DNA from: CAVSWN01 sp046728115
GTDB taxonomy: Bacteria; Acidobacteriota; Vicinamibacteria; Vicinamibacterales; CAVVIG01
Length of the DNA stretch: 17,583 nt
NCBI GenBank assembly: GCA_046728115.1
Contig: JBKPDW010000076.1
Span: 1 to 17,583, forward strand
Reading direction: 5' to 3'
Shown here: positions 10,482 to 17,583 of the stretch, piece by piece
How the letters are laid out: the number at the start of each line of letters is the position of its first letter
Numbering within the stretch: position 1 is the stretch's first letter
Notes under the pieces: model-generated
Database searches by the model: none
Told to the model about the DNA's origin: nothing
Seen by the model: only the letters and a program-made list of their open reading frames with translations
Made by a program: the position numbers and the translations under genes

Positions 10482-12880
10482 TTCGCAGTTCCATCTCCGC
10501 CTTCCCACGGCGGCGGAACTTGCAGCTCCTCGGGCCACTCGATCTTGGGAAAGCGGACCGGTCCATAGCGGGCCGCTTTCCCTGAAGCCTTGGCATCGAG
10601 CGCCTTCAGAACTTTTTCCGGCGTGATCGGTACCTCGTCGATCCGGACGCCGACAGCGTCGTACACGGCGTTCGCAAGCGCCGGCATCACCGGCAGCAAT
10701 GGACCCTGGCCAGCTTCTTTGGCGCCAAACGGACCGCGCGGGTCCGGATGTTCCACGAGCTCGGTACAAACCTCCGGCATGTCGAGGGTCGTTGGACTCT
10801 TGTATTCGAGCATGGACGGAAACTTGTGCACCAGCGCGTGCGAGAGCCGAGGCGGCAGACGCCGAAACGTCTGCTCTTCCATCAGAGCTTCGCCCAGCGC
10901 CATGTATACGCTGCCTTCCACCTGGCCGCGGACGAGCGTCGGGTTGATCGAGCGTCCGATGTCGTGTGCAATCCAGACGCGGGGTACGTCGATCCACCCG
11001 GTAGTGGGATCGACCGCGACCTCGACGACGGCTGCCGTGTACGAGTAGGTTGGCGACGGGCCGACGCCGCCGCCCTTGAAGCGCGCCGCGGATCGTGGGG
11101 GGGTGTACGAGCCTGTCGTTCCGATCGTGCCCACGGCAGCTTCGGCAAGACAGACCGCCTCGGCGAACCCGACGCCGATCGCCGGATCGGCGCTGTCGAA
11201 GACGCGACGGTCCGAAAACACGAGCCGGTCCTTCGGCACGCGGATCTTTCGGCCCACAGCGTCCGCGAGCAGATCGCGCGCGCGTTCGGCGGCCTGGATG
11301 GCCGCGTTGCCCATCATCAGCGTGACGCGGCTCGAGTAGGAACCCAAATCGACCGGCGTGAGATCGGTATCGCCGGTGACCGCGCGGATATCGACGGGTT
11401 CAATCCCGAGCACCTCCGCCACGCACGCAATCAGCACATCGTCGGATCCCTGTCCGATCTCAGTGGCGCCGCAAAATGCCGTCACACCACCGCTGCGATC
11501 GAGCTTGAGCTGGACGCCGGAATGAGGCATGTCGTTCCAGTAGATCGGGAGACCGGCGCCCGACAGATAGGAGGAGCACGCCAGGCCGACTCCGCGTCCG
11601 AACGGCAGCTTCCTGAACCGTTGTGGCCAGTCTGCCGACTTGGTTACGCGACGAATGCATTCCACAAGGCCGATCGTGCCGACGCGCAGATAGTTGGCGG
11701 TCAACGTCTCCGGCTGTTCGACGATGTTGAGGCGGAGGTCGGCGGGATCGAGCGAAAGCGATTCGGCGATCTTGTCGAGCTGAATCTCCTGGCCGAAGCG
11801 GCTCTGCGGGGTGCCGTGGCCGCGCTTGGGTCCGCACGGCGGCTTGTTCGTGAAGACGCGGCAGCCCTGAAAGCGGTACGCGGGAATGTGGTAGGTCACC
11901 GTCTGCAGCGCGCCCGTGTAAAACGTGCTGGCTACCCCGTACGATCCGTAGGCGCCGCCGTCGAGCAATGTTTGGACGTGCATGCCGGTGATCGTTCCGT
12001 CGCGCCTCACACCGGTCGTGAAATGCATCAGTACCGGGTGACGCCCGCGGTGGCAGTAGAACACTTCTTCGCGCGTCAGACAGATTTTCACTGGCCGATC
12101 GAGCAGCATAGCGGCCTTGGCTACGACGATCTCGTGATTGAACGGATCGCTCTTCCCGCCGAAGCCGCCACCATTCGGGGTGGCAATCACGCGAACGTGA
12201 GAGGCCGCAATGCCCAGCGCCTTCGCCAGCGCGCGGTGCACGTAATGCGGTGTCTGCGTGCTCGACCAGAGTACGAGCTTGCCGTCCGGATCGAGCGCTG
12301 CGACCGCTGCATGCTGTTCGATCGGCAGATGGGTGTTGCCCTGATAGAAGAACGTGTCCTCGAACACACGATCCGCGCCAGCAAGCGCGGCATCGACGTC
12401 GCCAAAGCGCAGCGACACGAGCTTATGAATGTTGCCGCGATCACCGTACTCGTGGATCCGAGGTGAGGCGTGAGCGAGGCTCTCCTCGGGGTCCGAGAAC
12501 GTGCGGAGCGCCTCGTACCGGACATCAATCAGATCGAGCGCCTCGAATGCCGTCAGTTCGTCGCGCGCGATGATGGCCGCCACGGGATCGCCGACGAACC
12601 GAACGCGGTCGATCGCGAGCGCATGCTCGTCCTGGCTGACCGGGAGGATGCCGTACGGAATCGGAAAGTCACTGCCGGTGAGGACAAGATGGACACCCGG
12701 ATGCGCCCGTGCGCGGGTCGCGTCGATCGAAAGGATCCGTGCGTGGGGGATCGTGGAGCGCAGCAGCTTGCAATGCACGGTGCGCGGCAGCATGAGGTCG
12801 TCGGCGAACGTCGTCCGGCCCGTCACCTTCGCGCGACCGTCGACCCGACGACGAGGGACGCCGATGATTCGATGTGTCAT
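10478..12880 (-). CDS. Molybdopterin-binding subunit of a xanthine-dehydrogenase-family enzyme, 4-hydroxybenzoyl-CoA reductase alpha-like
   Basis: An 800-residue catalytic subunit with a complete aldehyde oxidase/xanthine dehydrogenase a/b hammerhead (about 15-125) and molybdopterin-binding domains (about 135-770). Landmarks are NGGGFGGKSDPFNHE (236-250), RGHGTPQSRFGQE (353-365), GATEIGQGSD (471-480) and HDIGRSINP (639-647). The loop holding the family's active-site base reads GAKEAGQGPLLP (719-730), with Gln725 where GxKxxGE normally puts Glu. The HLPIEQHAAVAALD segment and overall length fit the 4-hydroxybenzoyl-CoA reductase alpha branch. Start ATG 12880 overlaps the stop of the [2Fe-2S] gene as ATGA. 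The cofactor should be a Mo-pterin (usually the cytosine dinucleotide form). The true substrate is unknown; purine or other heteroaromatic hydroxylation is an alternative. Confidence 0.92.
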   Translation of the reverse strand: MTHRIIGVPRRRVDGRAKVTGRTTFADDLMLPRTVHCKLLRSTIPHARILSIDATRARAHPGVHLVLTGSDFPIPYGILPVSQDEHALAIDRVRFVGDPVAAIIARDELTAFEALDLIDVRYEALRTFSDPEESLAHASPRIHEYGDRGNIHKLVSLRFGDVDAALAGADRVFEDTFFYQGNTHLPIEQHAAVAALDPDGKLVLWSSTQTPHYVHRALAKALGIAASHVRVIATPNGGGFGGKSDPFNHEIVVAKAAMLLDRPVKICLTREEVFYCHRGRHPVLMHFTTGVRRDGTITGMHVQTLLDGGAYGSYGVASTFYTGALQTVTYHIPAYRFQGCRVFTNKPPCGPKRGHGTPQSRFGQEIQLDKIAESLSLDPADLRLNIVEQPETLTANYLRVGTIGLVECIRRVTKSADWPQRFRKLPFGRGVGLACSSYLSGAGLPIYWNDMPHSGVQLKLDRSGGVTAFCGATEIGQGSDDVLIACVAEVLGIEPVDIRAVTGDTDLTPVDLGSYSSRVTLMMGNAAIQAAERARDLLADAVGRKIRVPKDRLVFSDRRVFDSADPAIGVGFAEAVCLAEAAVGTIGTTGSYTPPRSAARFKGGGVGPSPTYSYTAAVVEVAVDPTTGWIDVPRVWIAHDIGRSINPTLVRGQVEGSVYMALGEALMEEQTFRRLPPRLSHALVHKFPSMLEYKSPTTLDMPEVCTELVEHPDPRGPFGAKEAGQGPLLPVMPALANAVYDAVGVRIDEVPITPEKVLKALDAKASGKAARYGPVRFPKIEWPEELQVPPPWEGGDGTAK

Positions 12881-13386
12881 CGCGTCGCCCTATCGCTCGC
12901 CTGAGAGGCTCGCGCGACATTTCGTTCGATCGCAGCTTCGACGGCTTCGAAAATCTGCTGGTATCCAGTACAGCGGCACAGGTTGCCGGAGAGCGCTTCC
13001 TTGATTTGTTCGCGCGTTGGCTGCGGATGTTCGTCCAAGAGCGCCTTTGCGGTCACCAGAAATCCCGGCGTGCAATAGCCGCACTGCGCCGCGCCGAGAT
13101 CTGCGAAGGCGTTCTGGAGGGGATGCAGCCGTCCGTCGACTGCCAGCCCTTCGACCGTCGTCACGACGCGTCCATCGCAGTCGACGCCGAGCACGAGACA
13201 CGACAGCACCGGCTGCCCGTCCAGCAACACGGCGCACGCACCGCATTCACCCAACTCGCAGCCGTGCTTGGTGCCGCACAGGTTCAGGTCCTCACGCAGC
13301 ACCTCGAGGAGCGTCTTGTACGGCGCGAACGACACGTCGGTCGGCTCTCCGTTGACGACGAGAGCGATTGAAGGATGTTGAGGCAT
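12877..13386 (-). CDS. [2Fe-2S] subunit of a xanthine-dehydrogenase-family enzyme
   Basis: A 169-residue small subunit carrying electrons between the Mo centre and FAD. The plant-ferredoxin-type domain binds a [2Fe-2S] cluster through Cys43, Cys48, Cys51 and Cys63 (GCELGECGAC and LSC). The helical domain binds the second cluster through Cys102, Cys105, Cys137 and Cys139 (QCGYC and GNLCRC). Both sets are complete. Length is normal for the gamma subunit (HcrC/CoxS type). The ATG 13386 lies within the end of the TetR gene, giving a 95-nt overlap in another frame; the ferredoxin strand begins at residue 6, so a later start is unlikely. Downstream it overlaps the Mo-subunit gene by 4 nt. Confidence 0.93.
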   Translation of the reverse strand: MPQHPSIALVVNGEPTDVSFAPYKTLLEVLREDLNLCGTKHGCELGECGACAVLLDGQPVLSCLVLGVDCDGRVVTTVEGLAVDGRLHPLQNAFADLGAAQCGYCTPGFLVTAKALLDEHPQPTREQIKEALSGNLCRCTGYQQIFEAVEAAIERNVARASQASDRATR

Positions 13387-13987
13387 GATGGTTCGTCAGC
13401 AGGCCGCCAACCGCATGGTCGGCGACGATGTCTGCCACATAGGAAGGCGAGTGTGGGCCGTCGGGTCGAAACCAGTACGGCGTCCAGTTCAAGGCGCCGA
13501 GCAAGGCGCGCGTCGCGAGAGTCGGATCGGTTGCGGCGAAGTCGCCGGCGCGGATGCCACTCGCCACGAGGGCGCGCACGCCGCGCTCGTAACGGTCGCG
13601 CTTGGCGACGATCAACTGCCGCAGGCGCGGCGGCAACGCGTCGACTTCGAAATGCGCCGCTGAGCCCTCGACCTCGTCGATCAGGCAGAGGAGGTGTGCC
13701 CGCGCGAGCGCATGGAGACGCTCGACGAGCGGCGTCCGATCGCGCCGCGCAGTCTTCAGCGCGTCGGACAGGCGATCGAGGGTTCGATCCTGGCAGAAAA
13801 AGAGGATCTCGTCCTTGCCGCGGAAGTAGTGATACAGGTTGCCCGGGGACAGATCGGCCGCGAGCGCGATGTCGCGCATGCCAGCGGCCGCGAAACCGCG
13901 GTCGCGGAAGACACGTGCGGCAGCCTTCAGGATGTCGAGCCGGCGGCGCTCAGCGCGACGTGAACGGCGGTTCGAAAAATGAACCAC
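13292..13987 (-). CDS. TetR/AcrR-family regulator of the molybdoenzyme operon
   Basis: A 231-residue repressor-type protein. The N-terminal helix-turn-helix domain occupies about 13-60: RRLDILKAAARVFRDRGFAA, then MRDIALAADLSPGNLYHYF with the family's YHYFRGKDEIL ending. The C-terminal ligand-binding domain (about 75-195) contains Cys, His and Trp residues (LNWTPYWFRPDGPHSP) and resembles TetR proteins of fatty-acid or aromatic-CoA control. The last 35 or so residues (NRSRRQRRADRRVV region) are Arg-rich and are encoded over the start of the [2Fe-2S] gene. The start is a GTG, with a promoter and palindrome immediately upstream and no Shine-Dalgarno sequence. The gene order makes it the first gene of the operon, hence probably an autorepressor. 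Confidence 0.88.
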   Translation of the reverse strand: MVHFSNRRSRRAERRRLDILKAAARVFRDRGFAAAGMRDIALAADLSPGNLYHYFRGKDEILFFCQDRTLDRLSDALKTARRDRTPLVERLHALARAHLLCLIDEVEGSAAHFEVDALPPRLRQLIVAKRDRYERGVRALVASGIRAGDFAATDPTLATRALLGALNWTPYWFRPDGPHSPSYVADIVADHAVGGLLTNHHASTSFNRSRRQRRADRRVVRAVQDAPRGAA

Positions 13988-13993
13988 TGTTCA
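13980..13993. promoter_or_regulatory. Putative TetR operator
   Basis: A 14-bp palindrome, TGAAC-CACT-GTTCA, covers the regulator's GTG start codon (13985-13987) and abuts the -10 hexamer. Its position at the expected transcription start suits an autorepressor site. The 5-bp half-sites are short for a TetR operator, so the protein's own footprint may extend further. Confidence 0.45.
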
Positions 13994-14021
13994 ATTCTAT
14001 CGACGGGGCCCGGGCGGTCAA
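13994..14021 (-). promoter_or_regulatory. Promoter of the TetR-molybdoenzyme operon
   Basis: On the minus strand TTGACC (14021-14016) and TAGAAT (13999-13994) are separated by 16 bp. The hexamers match the sigma-70 consensus at 5 of 6 positions each. Only 6 nt lie between the -10 and the GTG, so the message should begin at or next to the start codon. Confidence 0.6.
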
Positions 14022-14071
14022 GCGATTCGTAAGGAAAGCATTGGACGCCGTTTTTCCGCAACCGGCGGACC

Positions 14072-14077
14072 TATAAT
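14072..14077 (+). promoter_or_regulatory. -10 hexamer of the sensor kinase gene
   Basis: A perfect TATAAT ends 6 nt before the ATG at 14084. No Shine-Dalgarno sequence fits in that gap, so the mRNA is probably leaderless. The -35 is not clear; TTTTTC at 14051-14056 is a weak candidate. Confidence 0.5.
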
Positions 14078-14083
14078 CGAGTC

Positions 14084-15253
14084 ATGCGCCTGCTGCTGCG
14101 ATACGGCGCCGCGGCCTTCACGGTATTCGCGATCGTCGGGATCCTCCGCCTGATCTCGGTCGGCACGGCCGGCGTCACCGCGCCGCTGCTGTTGCTCGAC
14201 GCCGTGATCGTTGCGCGGCTGTGGGGGACCGGCCCGGCGCTGGTGGCCGCGGCGGCAGGTGCGGGCGCGTATTCCTACTACATCCTGCCGCCCGAGGGGT
14301 TCGGGATCGAGGACCCCGAGGACTGGATAGCCTTCATCATCTTCATCGTGACGGCCGTGATCGCGGGCGAACTGGCCTCTCGCGCCGAGAGGCGAACCGC
14401 CGAGGCGCAGGCCGGACGCCGCGAGATCGAACGCCTGTATCGCGAGCTGCAGGCAGCGTTCGAACGCGCGAGCGAGGCCGAGGCGGCGCGTCGCAACGAG
14501 CAGCTGAAGGCCGCGCTGCTCGATGCGCTGCGCCACAATCTCCGGACGCCGCTGACGGCGATCAAGGCCGCGGTCACAGCGCTGATTCGGGCGGGATCGT
14601 GGACCGCGGCCTCGAGCCTGCCGGCGGAAGGGCGCCAGGAATTGCTTCAGGTGATCGACGAGGAATCCGATCGCCTGAACCGCTTCATCGAAGGCCTGTC
14701 AACCCCCGACGGCGGCGAACCGGCGCAGCCGCTGCACCTGCGCGCAGTCGACGTGCGCGGAATCATCCAGGCCGGACTCAGACGCGCGGAGACGCTGATC
14801 CGCGATCACAAAGTGAGCGTGGCGATCGACCCCGATCTGCCGGGGCTGTCGGTGGACGCGGCGTCGATTGCCGAAGTGATCTACATCCTGCTCGACAACG
14901 CCAGCAAGTACGCGCCGCCGCATACTTCGCTCGCCGTCTCGGCCCGCGCCGAAGACGAGCGGCACGTGCGCATCGCCGTGACGGACGAAGGGCCGGGGAT
15001 TCCACCGGCGCTGCGCGAGCGAGTGTTCGAGAAGTTTTTCCGGGTGCCGGCGCACGAATCGCACGACCCGAGACGCACCGGGATCGGGCTCGGCCTGCCG
15101 ATCGCGCGCCGCCTCGTGGACGCGCAGGCGGGCCGCATGTGGATGGAAGACGGTCCAAACGGCCGCGGCACGTGCGTCGTGGTGCTCTTACCAGTCAGCG
15201 TCGAGGCATCGGTGACCGACAACGCGCCGGAGATGGTCTCGTCGGCAAGCTAA
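14084..15253 (+). CDS. Sensor histidine kinase, KdpD-like C-terminal architecture
   Basis: A 389-residue membrane kinase. Residues 5-97 hold transmembrane helices of the DUF4118/KdpD type (FTVFAIVGILRLI, APLLLLDAVIVARLWG, PALVAAAAGAGAYSYYILPP, WIAFIIFIVTAVIAGEL). A coiled coil (98-140) leads to the HisKA domain with phospho-acceptor His151 in LLDALRHNLRTPLTAI. The ATPase domain has the N box LLDNASKYAPP (269-279), G1 DEGPGIPP (301-308) and G2 TGIGLGLPIARRLV (332-345). The KdpD and UspA sensory domains that make full KdpD about 900 residues are missing, so the stimulus is likely different or another protein supplies it. The response-regulator gene starts 12 bp downstream. No kdpFABC genes are in the window. 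Confidence 0.9.
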   Translation: MRLLLRYGAAAFTVFAIVGILRLISVGTAGVTAPLLLLDAVIVARLWGTGPALVAAAAGAGAYSYYILPPEGFGIEDPEDWIAFIIFIVTAVIAGELASRAERRTAEAQAGRREIERLYRELQAAFERASEAEAARRNEQLKAALLDALRHNLRTPLTAIKAAVTALIRAGSWTAASSLPAEGRQELLQVIDEESDRLNRFIEGLSTPDGGEPAQPLHLRAVDVRGIIQAGLRRAETLIRDHKVSVAIDPDLPGLSVDAASIAEVIYILLDNASKYAPPHTSLAVSARAEDERHVRIAVTDEGPGIPPALRERVFEKFFRVPAHESHDPRRTGIGLGLPIARRLVDAQAGRMWMEDGPNGRGTCVVVLLPVSVEASVTDNAPEMVSSAS

Positions 15254-15265
15254 AGGAGTGACTTC

Positions 15266-15967
15266 GTGAGGGCAATGATGGTCGAAAAGTCGAGGGTGCT
15301 GGTCGTTGACGATGAGCCGCAGATTACACGCGTGCTGCGGACGGTGCTGACCAGCCAGGGTTATCAGGTGCGCGTGGCGGCCGAGGGCGAGGCGGCGCTG
15401 ACCGACTTCGCCGAGTGGCGGCCGGAGCTGGTCATCACCGATCTCTACATGCCGCACATGGACGGCATCGAGCTGTGCCGGCGCATTCGCGCGATGTCGA
15501 CCGTGCCGATTATCGTCCTGTCAGTGAAGGGCGAAGAGCGTTCCAAGGTGGAGGCGCTCGACTGCGGGGCCGACGACTACGTGACCAAGCCGTTCGGCAT
15601 CGACGAGCTACTCGCGCGCGTGCGCGCGGCGCTCCGCCGCGGCGGCGCGGAAGGGGATGTGGCAGCGTTCGATGCCGGCGATTTTCGGATCGATCTCGAG
15701 GCTCGCCGCGTTCATGCGCGAGGCCAGGAAATCCGGCTTACGCCAAAGGAATTCGAGCTGTTCGTCTACATGGCGCGCCACCCGAACCGCGTCATCACAC
15801 ACCGGACGCTGCTCGAAGCGGTCTGGGGCGAAGCGTCGCAGGAGCAGCCGGAGTATCTACGCGTGTTCATGGGGCAGTTGCGAAAGAAGCTCGAGCCGGA
15901 TCCCTCGAATCCGCGATACCTCGTGACAGAACCATGGGTCGGGTACCGGTTCAACCCGACCGGGTGA
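15266..15967 (+). CDS. OmpR/PhoB-family response regulator, KdpE-like
   Basis: A 233-residue regulator. The receiver domain (about 10-122) has the acidic pair Asp15-Asp16, phospho-acceptor Asp59 in LVITDLYMP, and Lys108 in YVTKPFGIDELLAR. The winged-helix DNA-binding domain (about 135-231) has the classic LTPKEFELFVYMARHPNRVI and the final WVGYRFNP. PIIVLSVKGEERSKVEALDCGADDYVTKPF-type wording is typical of KdpE. The GTG start at 15266 is supported by AAGGAG (15253-15258), 7 nt upstream and overlapping the kinase stop, so the two genes are translated together. ATG codons at residues 4 and 5 are less well spaced. Its target operon is not visible here. Confidence 0.92.
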   Translation: MRAMMVEKSRVLVVDDEPQITRVLRTVLTSQGYQVRVAAEGEAALTDFAEWRPELVITDLYMPHMDGIELCRRIRAMSTVPIIVLSVKGEERSKVEALDCGADDYVTKPFGIDELLARVRAALRRGGAEGDVAAFDAGDFRIDLEARRVHARGQEIRLTPKEFELFVYMARHPNRVITHRTLLEAVWGEASQEQPEYLRVFMGQLRKKLEPDPSNPRYLVTEPWVGYRFNPTG

Positions 15968-16033
15968 AGATCGCAAATCCGTCGCCACCGTGCACCATTC
16001 GAGGGACTTCGTGATCGAACCTGCAGACGCGCA

Positions 16034-16048
16034 CAGCCTTCGCGGCTG
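16034..16048 (+). terminator. Small hairpin downstream of the response regulator
   Basis: CAGCC-TTCGC-GGCTG can form a 5-bp stem about 65 nt after the response-regulator stop. It has no T-tract. The rest of the 166-bp gap up to the next gene shows nothing else beyond the -10-like hexamer at 16123. Confidence 0.25.
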
Positions 16049-16122
16049 AGGTTCGAGCCGCTGCAAGGTTTCAGCGCCACTTTGCACTAGGATTGGGATC
16101 GCCACCCGCCGGACCGAACCGG

Positions 16123-16128
16123 TATCCT
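16123..16128 (+). promoter_or_regulatory. -10-like hexamer of the MscS-family gene
   Basis: TATCCT fits TANNNT and ends 5 nt before the ATG at 16134, with no Shine-Dalgarno sequence. No good -35 lies at 16-18 bp. It follows the same pattern as the kinase and TetR genes. Confidence 0.3.
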
Positions 16129-16133
16129 TGGCG

Positions 16134-17583
16134 ATGCGCATCCAGCCTTTGGTTGCATCGGTCGCAGCGCAGGTCGGCGCGCCGCCGGCGACAGCGGATT
16201 CGCGGCACGCCGGCGAAGTCCTCTTCTCGCACGTTCCACCCATCGTTTCATCCCTCGTTGTCGTCTCACTCGAGCTTGCGTTCGTGGCCGTAATCTGTGG
16301 AGTCGTCTACGCCGTGAGCAAGGCCATTCTGGTACGGTCTGCGCTCGGGCGTGGCTCCCTGGCCGTATGGAGTGCGACCGCAATCGTGAAGACGCGGAAG
16401 GCCCTGATTGTCGTCGCGATCCTGCTCACGGCGGGCGTGCTCGCGTTCAACGGGTGGCTGTTCGCTCGACGCCTGGACGTGATGCCGTACACGGCCGCGC
16501 TCGTTCGGTCCATCGATTCGAGCACGTGGCTGGCATTGATGGCGGCGCTGGGGAAGCTTGCGCTGGGAATCGTCGGTCTCGTTGTCGCCACCCGAGCGGT
16601 TCGCTGGGCCCTCGAGAGCGCCGAGCGCGCCATCAACCGGTGGGATCGGATTCAGAGCAACAACGAGAGCCTGGCCGAGTTCTTCAAAGGCCTCGAGCAT
16701 GTGATCGTCAATCTCGCGCGAATGATGCTGGCAGTGATCGCGTGCGGCTGGTTCGCGGTACCGTCGAGCATCACCAGCGTGCTGATGACCGTGATCCGGA
16801 TCTATCTCGTGATTGCCGTCGGCTTGATGATCGTTCGCTGCGTAGCGGCGATCGTCGACACGCTCGATGGGTTCAGCCAGCGCTCGGCGCAGAACCGTGG
16901 CTGGAGTCACTATTACGAGCGGGTGCGACCGCTGTTGCCCACGCTCCGCACATGCCTGGAGTACACGCTGTGGATTGCCGTGGCTTCGCTGGTGTTGCTC
17001 CAGATTGAGTGGACGCGCTGGCTCGCAGACTGGGGTCCCCGGCTCGTGCAGGCGATCGGCATCTTCTTCGCTGGCCGCGTCGTCATCGAGCTCGGTTCTC
17101 TCGAGATCGGGCGTCGCATGCTGCCCTCGGAGGGTCTCGAGGAAACCGATCGCCGCCGCCGCGCCACCATGATCCCGCTGGTTCGCAGCGCCTTCACCTA
17201 TGGCGTGTATTTCGGCACGCTCGTGCTGATTCTGAGCTCGCTGGGCTTCAATCCGATGCCGTTTCTCGCGGGCGCAGGCATCCTCGGCCTCGTGATTGGC
17301 TTCGGCGCGCAGTCCATGATCAACGATGTCGTCTCAGGCTTCTTCATCTTGTTCGAGAACATCTATCTGGTGGGCGACATGGTCCAGGTCGCCGACGCGA
17401 AGGGCGTGGTCGAGGCGATCGAGTTCCGTACGACCAAAATCCGCGACGCCGACGGCCGTCTCCACATCATCCGCAACGGCGACACCAAACCGCTCATCAA
17501 CTATTCGCGCGACTACTCGATGGCAGTGGTCTCAGTCGAAATGGCGTACGACACCGACCTGCGTGCCGTGTTCGGCGCTCTCC
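16134..17583 (+). CDS. MscS-family mechanosensitive channel, large form (3' end outside window)
   Basis: At least 483 residues, open at the right edge. The N-terminal two thirds carry several hydrophobic segments (IVSSLVVVSLELAFVAVICG, ALIVVAILLTAGVLAF, LALGIVGLVVAT, MMLAVIACGWFAV, YLVIAVGLMIVRCV and others), more than the three of E. coli MscS. The pore helix region follows with its Gly/Ala pattern, FLAGAGILGLVIGFGAQSM (around 378-396), then the start of the beta domain (DVVSGFFILFENIYLVGDMV). A hypo-osmotic pressure release role in the inner membrane is known for the family. ATG 16134 is the likely start since the frame upstream is Arg/Pro-rich and lacks hydrophobic segments. It follows the kinase-regulator pair on the same strand but with its own probable promoter. 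Confidence 0.88.
   Translation, partial: MRIQPLVASVAAQVGAPPATADSRHAGEVLFSHVPPIVSSLVVVSLELAFVAVICGVVYAVSKAILVRSALGRGSLAVWSATAIVKTRKALIVVAILLTAGVLAFNGWLFARRLDVMPYTAALVRSIDSSTWLALMAALGKLALGIVGLVVATRAVRWALESAERAINRWDRIQSNNESLAEFFKGLEHVIVNLARMMLAVIACGWFAVPSSITSVLMTVIRIYLVIAVGLMIVRCVAAIVDTLDGFSQRSAQNRGWSHYYERVRPLLPTLRTCLEYTLWIAVASLVLLQIEWTRWLADWGPRLVQAIGIFFAGRVVIELGSLEIGRRMLPSEGLEETDRRRRATMIPLVRSAFTYGVYFGTLVLILSSLGFNPMPFLAGAGILGLVIGFGAQSMINDVVSGFFILFENIYLVGDMVQVADAKGVVEAIEFRTTKIRDADGRLHIIRNGDTKPLINYSRDYSMAVVSVEMAYDTDLRAVFGAL

Noticed and set aside
10748..12466. A 572-codon plus-strand open frame opposite the molybdopterin subunit gene
   Set aside because: It lies antisense to a gene with clear family motifs and is rich in Arg, His and Asp, as expected of a shadow frame in high-GC DNA.
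14221..15261. A 346-codon open frame inside the sensor kinase gene
   Set aside because: It is a frame-shifted shadow, very rich in Arg and Gly, over a gene with all kinase motifs in order.
16034..16048. A strong intrinsic terminator after the response regulator
   Set aside because: The hairpin is only 5 bp and has no T-tract, so it is listed with low confidence only.
1..17583. CRISPR arrays, tRNA or rRNA genes, insertion sequences and an integron integrase
   Set aside because: No regularly spaced repeats, tRNA-like folds, transposase motifs or integrase motifs were found on either strand.

Overview
The window is high-GC DNA (roughly 60-65% by eye) with dense genes, short intergenic gaps and frequent divergent or convergent pairs. 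The families present fit a soil or sediment Acidobacteriota-type chromosome, perhaps Vicinamibacteria: a KdpD/KdpE-like pair, a small basic HMG-like protein, a 4-hydroxybenzoyl-CoA-reductase-type molybdoenzyme, DUF5519, and RpiB and DeoC with long N-terminal extensions. That placement is inference from family resemblance; there is no rRNA or marker gene here.

Left part (1-3440) is accessory in character. It holds a partial reading frame open at the left edge, a VOC (glyoxalase/bleomycin-resistance fold) gene flanked by two attC-like imperfect palindromes with matching 3' ends (an integron-type cassette without a visible integrase), a secreted protein with an HEASH zinc-peptidase motif on the minus strand, and a membrane-anchored beta-repeat protein of unknown function.

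Middle part (3440-9447) is nucleotide and pentose salvage. On the minus strand lie upp, a short citrate-synthase-fold protein (citryl-CoA-lyase-like) and a DUF5519 'luciferase family' protein. Divergent from upp is an exported amidohydrolase of the MTA/SAH deaminase type. Convergent with that is hpt. Divergent from hpt is an rpiB-deoC pair whose proteins carry N-terminal extensions like those of enzymes of 'sugar-phosphate-utilizing' bacterial microcompartments; no shell gene is in view. A small basic protein gene with its own good promoter follows.

Right part (9453-13987, minus strand) is an operon: TetR-family regulator, then [2Fe-2S], molybdopterin and FAD subunits of a xanthine-dehydrogenase-family enzyme. 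The FAD subunit carries the four-cysteine insertion typical of 4-hydroxybenzoyl-CoA reductase beta subunits, and the Mo subunit has Gln where the family's catalytic Glu is expected. A consensus-like promoter and a palindrome sit exactly on the regulator's start codon. Divergent from it are a sensor kinase lacking the KdpD cytoplasmic sensor part and a KdpE-like regulator, then a large MscS-family channel cut by the right edge.

Recurrent theme: several genes have a -10 hexamer 5-9 nt before the start codon and no Shine-Dalgarno sequence, suggesting leaderless transcripts. No CRISPR array, tRNA, rRNA, transposase or integrase was seen.
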